Source: a virus. Taken from it: 20,591 bases of DNA. The notes under the pieces were generated by a model that was not told the DNA's origin, made no database searches, and saw only the letters and a program-made list of their open reading frames with translations. The DNA is taken from positions 1 to 20,591 of IMG/VR virus record IMGVR_UViG_3300050821_017539, one strand, 5' to 3'. The position numbers and the translations under genes were made by a program. This document shows positions 1 to 6,733 of the stretch, in pieces (position 1 is the stretch's first letter; every line of letters starts with the position of its first letter).

Positions 1-34
1 GACTTCGTCGGTCGAACAGGCCATGACACGTGTG

Positions 35-49
35 GGTGGTGCCGGGGGC
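35..49. repeat. Left attachment-site repeat (attL core)
   Basis: Fifteen bases identical to the 3' end of the tRNA-Phe gene at the other end of the window. The flanks differ at once (G before and A after here; C on both sides at the right copy), so the identity is exactly 15 bp. Bases 1-34 to its left should be chromosomal DNA that followed the tRNA before integration. Confidence 0.8.
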
Positions 50-183
50 ACGGCATGCACGGTACTGCCAGCAATCGATTTTAGGATCGCAGCGTAATTC
101 AGGAACTTACTCTATCGCGCCCTACGCTGGCAAGCGGTTGTGAGGGCAGGAAGAGAACTCTTGGCGTAATCACCGCGATATTC

Positions 184-330
184 TTGTGCCGTCGATTGCC
201 GGCCGATGGCAAACCGTCGCCGGCGAGAGAAACAGCCTTCTACGAATCCATTCAACTCGCGGAAGAACTGATGCGACGGATTGATGCCCGCTGGCCGCGG
301 ACCGCGTGCCTGGAAAAACTTAGACGGTAG
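184..330 (+). CDS. Possible small or degraded ORF at the left end
   Basis: The frame is open from 85 to a TAG at 328-330 but has no ATG until codon 30; a TTG at 184 gives 48 residues. The C-terminal part (ETAFYESIQLAEEL then RRIDARWPRTACLEKLRR) is a plausible amphipathic helix and looks more protein-like than random. No convincing ribosome binding site is seen. It could be a small phage-type protein, or the 3' remnant of one whose start has been lost. After excision it would lie directly downstream of the integrase gene. No function can be assigned. Confidence 0.3.
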   Translation: MCRRLPADGKPSPARETAFYESIQLAEELMRRIDARWPRTACLEKLRR

Positions 331-371
331 CGTGTTCGGAAAGACGATTGGTATTTGGTATATTGGTGTGG

Positions 372-1019
372 ATGACTCCCGACCACAAGTTTGAACTCAT
401 TCGGACTGTCATCTCAATTATCCCGGCAACTGTGCTCTCGGCATGGGCGTTCATCCATCAGCGTCGGCAAACAGCGCCTCGCCTGAAGGTAATTGTTAGC
501 CCAGTATTTTGGAGCGGTGTGGCCGGCGAGCAATGGCTGGCAGATGATTGGCCCGGAATCGTAGTGCTCAACGAAAGTACTTTTCCGCTGAGGGTGAGCA
601 GCGTGGGTTACAAGATTGGCAAAAAATATTACGAATTTGGGAGACCAATCACCGGCAACCTAAAGCCACCGACCACATGGCCGATGGAAATTGCGCCCCG
701 CTCAAGAATCAGTTTGTACTTAAACCCTCACACTATAGAGGGCCGCGCGGTAATGGATGCAGTTTCGCCAGCACTGCAAGGCAGGACGATATGGAAGGCC
801 GGCCGCGCCTACGCTATGACCGAATGTAGTCATACATTCATTTCTCGCCGCTTAAAGAAGAGCTCCGTGGAGATGCTAAGCAAAGCGCGAAAGGCTCAAG
901 AACCACAGGTCCTGAACGCCATACCCCCGAAAGTTAAGGAACAAATCGATAAGGCGAAGCCATTCCGACCAGCGGAACGACCAGCTGTTACAGAAAGTTT
1001 TGGATCAGAACGCGATTAG
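372..1019 (+). CDS. Membrane-anchored hypothetical protein
   Basis: A 215-residue protein from ATG 372; a TTG at 348 would add eight residues. One hydrophobic segment near the N-terminus (about residues 9-28, LIRTVISIIPATVLSAWAF) is followed by a basic RR, suggesting one membrane pass. The middle (residues 40-140) alternates hydrophobic and polar residues with a 'GIVVLNESTFPLRVSSVGYKIG' pattern (positions about 62-83) like a beta-sandwich. The C-terminal 60 residues are basic and proline-rich. I do not recognise a named family. It is alone between the left end and the toxin-antitoxin-like operon; in the excised circle it would follow the integrase. Accessory functions such as exclusion are possible but unproven. 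Confidence 0.6.
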   Translation: MTPDHKFELIRTVISIIPATVLSAWAFIHQRRQTAPRLKVIVSPVFWSGVAGEQWLADDWPGIVVLNESTFPLRVSSVGYKIGKKYYEFGRPITGNLKPPTTWPMEIAPRSRISLYLNPHTIEGRAVMDAVSPALQGRTIWKAGRAYAMTECSHTFISRRLKKSSVEMLSKARKAQEPQVLNAIPPKVKEQIDKAKPFRPAERPAVTESFGSERD

Positions 1020-1745
1020 GCACGACCTCGGTCCCCGTTGGCGGGCAAGACCATAAAGCCACAGAACGTGCGTCAGCGCCGAGCGTCTAGCGAGACACCG
1101 GAGCGCTACATCAACGCCCAGTAATGGCGGCCTCTGGAGAGTGCGCCGACCTGCTCAAGTTGGATGTAGAGACCTTCTACTTCAGCGATGCGCCGAGCTT
1201 CACGCGCCAGTGCGGTGCGGTTCGCTCTCCGGTCCATGGCGGACGGGGTTGGCATTGGCGGGAGTGTAGCAATCAAAGGCTTGGAAGCAGCGTTGCACGG
1301 GCGTTGCACAATGAATGCGGGGGAGAATGGGACGCGGAGGCCGTAGGCCAGGAGCAGGGGCAAGCCGAATCACCTGAAGCGCTTCGTGATACGCGCCAGC
1401 GATCTGCCAAGGCTCTCACAGCAAGAAATTCAGTTCCTCAACACCATTGCCCGCAAACTCGCGCCAGATACCCCCCAGAATCAAACAAAATCAAAGCCAG
1501 CCATCGGAGCGGTGAAGATGGAGTCAGAGGCGCATCCGTGGCGCCAGCCTCCAGATGCGTAGTGGTCAGTTCGAGCCATTGACGGGGGTTGGTTGTTGGT
1601 TTTAGCCAATCTATGCAACACTGTTCCTTCGGACAGTTCCAGCCGTGCGATTAAGTCCTATGTTCTCAGAAAAGCGAGTCGTGTAAGAATTGGTTGCACA
1701 CATGCGGGTCTCCTAGTGTAATATTCCGCCCGCAAGGGACACACT
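1020..1745. other. Long stretch with no convincing gene
   Basis: About 725 bp between the membrane protein and the DUF6941-like gene. Open frames exist on both strands, but the long plus-strand frame (1124-1582) is rich in C, R, S and H in no domain-like order and has no ribosome binding site. Only the 3' end of a minus-strand frame (1106-1255) looks protein-like and is listed separately. The right end may carry the promoter of the 1746 gene: TAATAT at 1719-1724 with a weak TTGCAC at 1694-1699, 19 bp apart. Confidence 0.5.
1106..1255 (-). CDS. Possible 49-aa ORF, may be a remnant
   Basis: From ATG 1255 the frame encodes 49 residues; the last 40 (ANRTALAREARRIAEVEG followed by LYIQLEQVGALSRGRHYWALM) form a plausible helical protein with bacterial-like codon use. 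No ribosome binding site is visible at 1255 or at the internal ATG 1237, and the frame extends upstream to a TTG at 1363 with a far less protein-like sequence. It may be the tail of a decayed gene. No family is recognised. Confidence 0.28.
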   Translation of the reverse strand: MPTPSAMDRRANRTALAREARRIAEVEGLYIQLEQVGALSRGRHYWALM

Positions 1746-2165
1746 TTGCCTGACATTCCGACACTTCTAGCGTTCATCGTCTGCGACACGGTGATACAGG
1801 ATACGGCGACTCAAAAACGAACGCTCGTGGGGGTATTTGACCGGGTTGTGTCTCCAAAGGTTCCGCTCACGATAAACAACCTCGGCCTGTACGCAAAATT
1901 GGTTGAGGGCTCTGGATCGTACGATATGAGGGTTCGACTGGTGAATCTGAAGGACGAGTCTCCGGTCATGGAAATAAAGGCGACCGCGCAGTGGAGTAAG
2001 CCAGATGAACCGCTGGAATTGGGGATGAATTTCGCAGGCATCCCACTTACTGAATTTGGAACGTATGAGTTCCAGTTGTACGCAAACGAGGTCTTTGTCG
2101 GTAGAGCACTTATCAGAGCCGACAAACTCCAACTTCCGCCCTTAGGGCCGGTGCGAGGTAATTAA
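1746..2165 (+). CDS. DUF6941-like protein
   Basis: A 139-residue protein with a TTG start, supported by AAGGGA at 1734-1739 six bases upstream. The opening 'LLAFIVCDTVIQDTATQKRT' (residues 7-26), then 'LVGVFDRV', a hydrophobic mid-part and 'GTYEFQLYANEVFVGRA' near the end, resemble the small beta-rich DUF6941 family, whose members start with an '..CD.v..d..tgk..liGvf' pattern; this is recall, not a search. No signal peptide or membrane segment. It is followed after 3 bp by the HicB-like gene and is probably first in a three-gene operon. Its biochemical role is unknown; the neighbours suggest it may act with the toxin-antitoxin-like pair. Confidence 0.7.
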   Translation: MPDIPTLLAFIVCDTVIQDTATQKRTLVGVFDRVVSPKVPLTINNLGLYAKLVEGSGSYDMRVRLVNLKDESPVMEIKATAQWSKPDEPLELGMNFAGIPLTEFGTYEFQLYANEVFVGRALIRADKLQLPPLGPVRGN

Positions 2166-2168
2166 AAT

Positions 2169-2591
2169 ATGGCCACTATGTCGCAGTACCTTGTAAACCA
2201 AAGTCTTGAGCAGCCCGGGCCAAAAGTCGTGCCTCCGCCCAATGCTCCACAAGCAGTTGTATTTGACAGGGGAATTCAAAGAATCAGGGTTCAAATTCGC
2301 GCGCGGGAGCGCCGCCCGAATCATATTTTGCTCGGGACAATCAATCATTGCGACTTTCGTGTGATTAAGCCGATCCCCGTACATTTGGACGTGCGCGGAG
2401 ACACCGTCATTGCATCGTGGCGGAAGATAGACGAATTTGGGACGGGCACTTCGAGCTCCCTGGCTTGCGATGATCTCGGCCACACGATTGCTGAATTGTA
2501 TTTGTCACTCAAGGCTGATGAACCTCGCCTCGGCCCGGATTTGGCTAGGGTGTGGGGTGTGTTGAAAGAGCATGTCATGCATCGGCCATGA
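2169..2591 (+). CDS. HicB-like antitoxin candidate
   Basis: A 140-residue protein whose C-terminal half resembles the partial RNase H fold of HicB antitoxins: 'VHLDVRGDTVIASWRKIDEF' (about residues 73-92), then 'GTGTSSSLACDDLGHTIAEL' and a closing helix. The order is strand, 'aSw..idefG.G.s...A..dL...iaely..L'. The N-terminal 65 residues have no clear HicB counterpart and no obvious DNA-binding motif is visible. GAGG at 2155-2158 precedes ATG 2169 by ten bases. The stop overlaps the next start as ATGA. Antitoxin is inferred from the weak fold resemblance and the adjacent HicA-like gene; confidence in the role is moderate. Confidence 0.6.
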   Translation: MATMSQYLVNQSLEQPGPKVVPPPNAPQAVVFDRGIQRIRVQIRARERRPNHILLGTINHCDFRVIKPIPVHLDVRGDTVIASWRKIDEFGTGTSSSLACDDLGHTIAELYLSLKADEPRLGPDLARVWGVLKEHVMHRP

Positions 2592-2905
2592 AAGTTCACG
2601 AGTTCGAGAAAATCGTAAATAAGTTAGGACTCAAGGTACGCAACAGCGGCGACCGTCTCGCCTGGTTCGAATACGACGGTCAAACGGTCATTCGCACAAA
2701 ACGCTCACACGGGAATAAAGAACAGCCAGGCAATTTGATTAGGCAACAACTCAAGTTGAACGAGAAACAACTGGCGGGCCTGATAAGTTGCAAAGTCTCT
2801 GTCACGGACTACGTAGATATTTTGAAATCCAAAGGCATAATCGCATCACAGCCCACGCAAGAGCCTGCTCCGCTGCCGAATCCATCAAAACCCAAACGGG
2901 TGTAG
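2588..2905 (+). CDS. HicA-like toxin candidate
   Basis: A 105-residue protein starting at ATG 2588, which overlaps the upstream TGA by 4 bp (ATGA), indicating translational coupling. The start 'MKVHEFEKIVNKLGLKVRNS' and following 'WFEYDGQTVIRTKRSHG' match the helix-strand-strand layout and the RT..SHG element of HicA-like small proteins, and 'IRQQLKLNEKQLAGLISC' then 'VTDYVDILKSKGII' form the C-terminal helices. HicA toxins are mRNA interferases with a dsRNA-binding fold and a key histidine; the His in RSHG is the candidate. The proline-rich tail is not part of the family. Gene order is antitoxin first, the reverse of classical hicAB. Confidence 0.6.
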   Translation: MKVHEFEKIVNKLGLKVRNSGDRLAWFEYDGQTVIRTKRSHGNKEQPGNLIRQQLKLNEKQLAGLISCKVSVTDYVDILKSKGIIASQPTQEPAPLPNPSKPKRV

Positions 2906-3314
2906 AATCCCCTCTCCTACCTCTACCGCAATTTCAATCCTAAGCTGCGGGGGCTCCAGAATTATTCAACAGGGCAATGAGTCTTCGATAGACTACCGCC
3001 AGAACTACCACGCCAACCGCCAAGTTAGCCAAAACATAATTACCTCTCTGTCTTACCCGGCGAATTGTCTCCCGAGCTTCTTAAGCGCCGATTCTCCGAA
3101 TCGGGCTGCACGATCCTTCGCTTGCTATCGACCGTTTGAACATTATCGCCAGCTTTAAGACGGCGCGTTTCCGTCGCGCTTTGTGCGTGATTGATTGACG
3201 CGCGAAATCGAATATGACGAATGGCCAGAACTTCGCGCGGTTCAAGAGGCGGCACAGGGCGGCCTACTTCATCGAACCTCCATAATCATTTCGTTTTGGC
3301 GGACGGAATGTATC
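2906..3314. other. Convergent intergenic region
   Basis: About 410 bp between the ends of the HicA-like gene (plus) and the resolvase gene (minus). I see no strong terminator. A minus-strand frame at 3040-3255 encodes a polar, arginine-rich peptide of low plausibility. Downstream of it, in another frame, is a short hydrophobic ORF listed separately. Confidence 0.45.
2940..3032 (-). CDS. Possible 30-aa membrane micro-ORF
   Basis: Reading the minus strand from TTG 3032 gives a 30-residue peptide with one strongly hydrophobic run, LANLAVGVVVLAVV, then YRRLIALLNNSGAPAA. The same frame stays open upstream to a TAA and encodes a basic helix (EARETIRRVRQRGNYV), but has no ATG or GTG. AGAGAGG lies about ten bases upstream of the TTG. 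A single membrane helix flanked by arginines is unlikely in random sequence, so this may be a real small protein or the end of a frameshifted gene. Confidence 0.28.
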   Translation of the reverse strand: MANLAVGVVVLAVVYRRLIALLNNSGAPAA

Positions 3315-3947
3315 CTAATCGGCTGCGATTTCACAGTGAGTTGCGGGCACCTCGCGGGAGGTGGTTTTGGCGGGGCTCTGAGCGGCGCGGTACGCGGTAC
3401 CTTCTCCTACCCCAAGCTGCTCAGCGATCATCGCCCATGACAAGCCTAGTTCACGGAGCGTGGCAACCCTCGCGCGATCTACGAATACGTGCGGGCGTCC
3501 GATTTTCTTTCCCTTCGCTCGCGCATTACGCAGGCCAGCTTTAACGCGCTCGACGATAAGGCTGCGCTCCAATTCGGCGACGGCACCGAGAACAGTAAAG
3601 ACCAATTTGCCGGCAGGCGTGCTGGTGTCGAGCTGCTCAGAGAAAGAAACGAACTCAATGCCCTGAGCCTTGAAGGTTTCGAGCGCCCGAAGCAGATGGC
3701 TCACGGAGCGCGCGAAGCGGTCGAATTTCCAAACCACTACAGCATCGAACCGCCGGCGATGCGCGTCAGACATCAGACGGTCGAGCTGCGGTCGCGTTTC
3801 TTTCGTGCCGCTGATTCCGATATCCACGTACTCCCCGGTAACGATCCAACCGCGGCGTTCGGCGTATTCTCGCAGTTCGCGTGTCTGCATTGCCGGATCC
3901 TGCCCATTGTTCAGCGTACTTACCCGTGCGTAGATCGCTACTCGCAT
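3315..3947 (-). CDS. Small serine recombinase (resolvase/invertase family)
   Basis: A 210-residue serine recombinase. The N-terminus 'MRVAIYARVS' places the nucleophile at Ser10; 'VVVWKFDRFARSVSHLLRAL' is the conserved DRFARS region; 'TPAGKLVFTVLGAVAELERS' and 'RVKAGLRNARAKGKKIGRP' form the long E helix and its exit; the C-terminus 'LRELGLSWAMIAEQLGVGEG' is the helix-turn-helix. Length fits the resolvase/invertase class (about 180-210). It should cut and rejoin DNA at paired sites for resolution or inversion. It overlaps the upstream peptidase gene by 10 bp and is last in the minus-strand operon. No invertible segment or res site is evident. It is unlikely to be the element integrase, since a large serine integrase sits at the att site. 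Confidence 0.93.
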   Translation of the reverse strand: MRVAIYARVSTLNNGQDPAMQTRELREYAERRGWIVTGEYVDIGISGTKETRPQLDRLMSDAHRRRFDAVVVWKFDRFARSVSHLLRALETFKAQGIEFVSFSEQLDTSTPAGKLVFTVLGAVAELERSLIVERVKAGLRNARAKGKKIGRPHVFVDRARVATLRELGLSWAMIAEQLGVGEGTAYRAAQSPAKTTSREVPATHCEIAAD

Positions 3948-4498
3948 GGGATTGCCCGTGCGGCCAAAGCGTTGAGCCGGATTGTATTGAACTCCGATAT
4001 GAGGAAAGTCTTCACTTCCTTGCCTTTCAACGTGCGTCGTCGCAGCAACTCGTGTGCCAGGGCGCGGACAAGTTTTTGATTCAGTGGTTGATCTAATAAG
4101 TCTTCGGTCGCAGCGTTAAGATATTTCAAAAACGCCTCAGACGTTCTAGCCGATCCGCAACAGTACATTGCAGCGTTGACCGCTTGTTCGTAGTCATATC
4201 GCCACTGAGATAGCTGGTAACTTCCCAGAGCGGCCTTACGCTGTGCAAGCCCGCCAGCCAGACTTATCTTGATGCTCTTTTCCATGCGGGCCCGCATTCG
4301 GTCGTTGTCCATGTCAAACTCCGGCCCCCGGGGGTGATGGATTTTCCCGTGATGGAAGTGCCCTAGGCTGCCAGCGCTCGACACGATGGTTAGTTTTTTA
4401 ATACGCACCCCGAGACACCAAGCCGCTATAGCATGACCAGATTCATGAAATGCAATTGATCTCAAGGCCCTACGCATCCGTCTTGACCTTCGCTTCAT
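3938..4498 (-). CDS. Stand-alone M41-type zinc metallopeptidase
   Basis: 186 residues from ATG 4498, chosen because AAGGA lies seven bases upstream; an ATG at 4540 is in frame but unsupported. 'SIAFHESGHAIAAWCLG' holds the HExxH zinc motif (His18, Glu19, His22). 'SIKISLAGGLAQRKA' (75-89) matches the glycine-rich helix of the FtsH peptidase domain, and Asp102 in 'YDYEQAVNAA' sits where M41 peptidases have the third zinc ligand. There is no AAA ATPase domain and no membrane segment, so it is only the peptidase part. Such solitary domains occur in phages and plasmids with unknown substrates; processing of a regulator is possible. The 3' end overlaps the resolvase start. Confidence 0.8.
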   Translation of the reverse strand: MKRRSRRMRRALRSIAFHESGHAIAAWCLGVRIKKLTIVSSAGSLGHFHHGKIHHPRGPEFDMDNDRMRARMEKSIKISLAGGLAQRKAALGSYQLSQWRYDYEQAVNAAMYCCGSARTSEAFLKYLNAATEDLLDQPLNQKLVRALAHELLRRRTLKGKEVKTFLISEFNTIRLNALAARAIPCE

Positions 4499-4586
4499 AG
4501 CACATTCCTTTCGATGGCCATCATCAGGCGCCGCATTCACGGCGCGACCCCGGAGGATTATCCCTGGGGTTTCGGCCTTACCTGCG

Positions 4587-4973
4587 CTATTTAATGAGGC
4601 GCGGGCCGTTTTGACCGGCGACCGGTTGTTCTTCGATGGCGCAGTCTACGCTAAACCCAGCGCGAATTGCGGCGAGGACGCTGGCGAAACGCGGGTGAGT
4701 GGTGTCGATCAGAGCAGCGTCCAGAAGGCCCGATTCCTGTACGCCTGTTACGTGACGACGCAGCGTCATCTTCATCGCTTCTACAGCGAGGCTTAACGGA
4801 TTGTCATAAGAACAGTCGTCGGCGGTATCGAGAGCGTTTAACCAAGCCTCAATCGCGTCCAGCAAATCGACCAAAGTCGCTTTTGCCGCACGATCCAGAA
4901 AGATCGACCCTGGATCCTTTAACCGCTGTTCCTGCATATACTCCCGAACTTCCTTTGCTCTCGCGTTTTCCAT
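4587..4973 (-). CDS. Hypothetical protein, helical
   Basis: 128 residues from ATG 4973, preceded by AAGGAG nine bases upstream; the in-frame ATG at 5012 lacks this. The protein begins 'MENARAKEVREYMQEQRLKD', then has a hydrophobic helical segment 'ATLVDLLDAIEAWLNAL' and a mixed C-terminal half. No cysteine cluster, nucleotide-binding loop or membrane helix. No family is recognised. It is the third gene of the minus-strand operon, 88 bp before the peptidase gene. Confidence 0.7.
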   Translation of the reverse strand: MENARAKEVREYMQEQRLKDPGSIFLDRAAKATLVDLLDAIEAWLNALDTADDCSYDNPLSLAVEAMKMTLRRHVTGVQESGLLDAALIDTTHPRFASVLAAIRAGFSVDCAIEEQPVAGQNGPRLIK

Positions 4974-5080
4974 CTCCGTAATCTCCTTTTCCTGCCCTAG
5001 CCTCATCGGCACCCGCAGGGCAGGTTCACTAATCGCGGGCGGACGAGCAGGGAATTACCCTGCCCGTTTCGGCTCAACGA

Positions 5081-5464
5081 CTAGAGAATTGCGAGGGATA
5101 CAGTCCGCGTTGGCTTCGTTGAATGCAGCACCCGCTCGCAGTAACCGCGGCCCGCATCACGACCGTAAAGGCGATCAGCGAGCCGCTCGGAGACTTCCCG
5201 CCATGCGACGTTGCGACGGAGATTTTCTTTTAGAGAGGCCGATTGTTGGCCAGGCTCGACACCGGCGCCAGCTTCCAAGCGCGCGCGGACAGACTGCTCC
5301 GCTTCGTCGACCTGCTGCTGGAGTTGTTCTGCCCGCCGACGCAATTCCAGAATTAAGCCAATTTCCAGCTGGGTGATTGTTTGCGAAACTGATGCGGATT
5401 TGATCGGTACGACGTTTGTAAAGCCGGGGCTATTGACTCTGTGTAATACACTATGCGTAGCCAT
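5081..5464 (-). CDS. Hypothetical coiled-coil protein
   Basis: 127 residues from ATG 5464, with GGAGG six bases upstream. The N-terminal 30 residues are polar; residues about 30-70 (LEIGLILELRRRAEQLQQQV then DEAEQSVRARLEAG) form a likely coiled coil; the C-terminal part is basic (RERLADRLYGRDAGRGYCER-like). No catalytic motif. It is the second gene of the minus-strand operon, separated from the HTH gene by a hairpin. Could be a small DNA-associated or oligomerising phage protein; the function is unknown. Confidence 0.65.
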   Translation of the reverse strand: MATHSVLHRVNSPGFTNVVPIKSASVSQTITQLEIGLILELRRRAEQLQQQVDEAEQSVRARLEAGAGVEPGQQSASLKENLRRNVAWREVSERLADRLYGRDAGRGYCERVLHSTKPTRTVSLAIL

Positions 5465-5495
5465 CAGTTGCCTCCTTATTAGGCGACTTCGGTTA

Positions 5496-5540
5496 GCGCC
5501 GTGTCAGGATTGCAGCCTGGCTCGGCGCGTTTTATTTTTC
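5496..5540 (+). terminator. Intrinsic terminator oriented rightward
   Basis: Plus strand: GCGCCG (5496-5501), CAGG (5505-5508), loop, CCTG (5516-5519), CGGCGC (5523-5528), then GTTTTATTTTTC. Two stacked stems with a small internal loop and a T-rich tail make a typical intrinsic terminator. It points rightward although the genes on both sides are transcribed leftward, so it would stop transcription arriving from the left end rather than end the local operon. Confidence 0.7.
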
Positions 5541-5752
5541 TAACGCTTTGATTTTGGTTTCGGGCCTGTCTTCTGTGTTCCTTTGAATCTGCGAGCCTTT
5601 TCCACATCTGCCTTTGTCCAGCGCCACATGATGCGCCCGTCCATCGGAACCTCAATGGATGGTTTTATAAACCCACCGTTGAGCCACCGCTGCAGAGTGA
5701 GTCTGTGAACGCCGATCCTCTTGGCGACTTCATTTGTCGAAAAGGTTTGCAT
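5540..5752 (-). CDS. MerR/excisionase-like helix-turn-helix protein
   Basis: 70 residues from ATG 5752: 'MQTFSTNEVAKRIGVHRLTL' and 'QRWLNGGFIKPSIEVPMDGR' are a classic helix-turn-helix plus wing of the MerR/excisionase (HTH_17) type, followed by 'MWRWTKADVEKARRFKG' and a basic GPKPKSKR tail. Longer in-frame starts upstream run into the control region and look non-coding. There is no clear Shine-Dalgarno sequence, so the mRNA may be leaderless. It is first in the minus-strand operon and adjoins the divergent promoter region. Likely roles are repressor/activator of that region or recombination directionality factor; the sequence does not decide between them. Confidence 0.85.
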   Translation of the reverse strand: MQTFSTNEVAKRIGVHRLTLQRWLNGGFIKPSIEVPMDGRIMWRWTKADVEKARRFKGTQKTGPKPKSKR

Positions 5753-5791
5753 TACGCATATACATGTACTATAATACCGAAATGCTGTCAA
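5747..5791. promoter_or_regulatory. Divergent promoter and operator region
   Basis: Between the HTH gene (5752, leftward) and the zinc-finger gene (5854, rightward). Plus strand: a perfect TATAAT at 5770-5775 with TTGCAT at 5747-5752, 17 bp apart. Minus strand: a perfect TTGACA at 5791-5786 with a weak TACATG 17 bp on, at 5768-5763. The palindrome TACATGTA (5761-5768) lies under both. The two promoters would face and interfere with each other, as in phage switches. Promoter assignments are by eye only. Confidence 0.55.
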
Positions 5792-5853
5792 GGAAATTGT
5801 GAGACATTGCTTCGTGCGCCGGGAAAGCGCGCGCTTCAAGAACCGGAGGATGT

Positions 5854-6615
5854 ATGCGAATTCAGATTGGACCTTACCAACGGCCAGCGCCCCCAAAGAG
5901 ACCACTCGGATTGGGCGCGTCGAAGACTACCCAGAAGCCACCCGTACCAATGCATGAGATTGAAGCAGAGGCAAAAATTGTGCTGCAAGGCATGATTGCA
6001 AGGGTCAGGAAACCAGGACGACCATTGGTTAATGTGGAACCGATGACAGCGGCCGAGCGACAAGTCAGGCGGCGGTGCATTCAGGAAGCATTAAGGGTTG
6101 GCGATGCACACGGAAAGTCTCGCGAGGAAGCCGTATCTGGTGGGTGGGGTAAATATGAACTCGACCGGTTTAGCGCAAACGTAGATGAGGGTTTGTCTCC
6201 TACGACCGGTGGCGGTAAAAGAGTGAGTCCCCGCCCTGCGACCGATGACGGCAAATCCCACAAAGTCCATGTAGGCGGACTGCAGATCGGTGATGAGAAC
6301 GCCAATCGGCGCCTGTTTGCGGAGAACGAGTTGAGCAAGATGGTCGGAGAGTATTTCGTGTCGCCGACAGTTAACCCTTCGGCGCATTGGGTTTCTAGAC
6401 AAGTTTCAAACGTTGTCGTCCAACAACCGTCCCCATCATTAACCCTCACCTGTAAGGTCTGCGATGATGTCATGCAGTCCACGAGCGATGCCACAGATCA
6501 CCTGCGAGTTGATCACCGAAAATTAATTTGTGCATGGTTTGCACGTCTGAATCCTCCGAGGGAGTTTCGTGACATGGGTTCTTTCGTGACTGTCGTTATA
6601 CCGAGGAAACGTTAA
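5854..6615 (+). CDS. C2H2-type zinc-finger-containing hypothetical protein
   Basis: 253 residues from ATG 5854 with GGAGG four bases upstream. N-terminal 60 residues are proline/arginine-rich with a 'KPGRPLVNVEPMTAAERQVR' segment (about 53-72), a pattern often seen before a basic helix in DNA-binding proteins. Near the C-terminus 'LTCKVCDDVMQSTSDATDHL' continues to RVDHRK, giving C-x2-C then H-x4-H (about residues 201-222), a single C2H2-like finger. The middle is not recognisable. As first gene of the rightward transcript from the divergent region it is probably an early or regulatory protein. The transcript should end at the terminator at 6734-6768. Confidence 0.75.
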   Translation: MRIQIGPYQRPAPPKRPLGLGASKTTQKPPVPMHEIEAEAKIVLQGMIARVRKPGRPLVNVEPMTAAERQVRRRCIQEALRVGDAHGKSREEAVSGGWGKYELDRFSANVDEGLSPTTGGGKRVSPRPATDDGKSHKVHVGGLQIGDENANRRLFAENELSKMVGEYFVSPTVNPSAHWVSRQVSNVVVQQPSPSLTLTCKVCDDVMQSTSDATDHLRVDHRKLICAWFARLNPPREFRDMGSFVTVVIPRKR

Positions 6616-6686
6616 AAGCCTCTGGAATCAGAAGATTAGACGCATTTAGCGTGGTGGTAATAATCGTGCATTCTATTCATGTTGCG

Positions 6687-6733
6687 TATAAGTGAGGGAA
6701 GCGCAAGCTTCTCCGGTTCGTAAAAACATTCCC
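6687..6733 (+). promoter_or_regulatory. Possible promoter and leader-RNA start
   Basis: TATAAG at 6687-6692 is a good -10 element but no good -35 is visible. A transcript starting just after it would first fold the hairpin GAAGC-GCAA-GCTTC (GNRA-type tetraloop, about 6699-6712) and then the strong terminator at 6734-6768, giving a short RNA of about 70 nt. Confidence 0.35.

Noticed and set aside
1124-1582. 152-codon plus-strand open frame
   Set aside because: Composition rich in C, R, H and S without domain-like order, no ribosome binding site, and overlap with a better-looking minus-strand frame.
3040-3255. 71-codon minus-strand open frame
   Set aside because: Polar, arginine/serine-rich, no recognisable ribosome site or family; too weak to list as a gene.
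3489-4079. 196-codon plus-strand open frame
   Set aside because: It is antisense to the resolvase and peptidase genes, whose catalytic motifs are clear on the minus strand.
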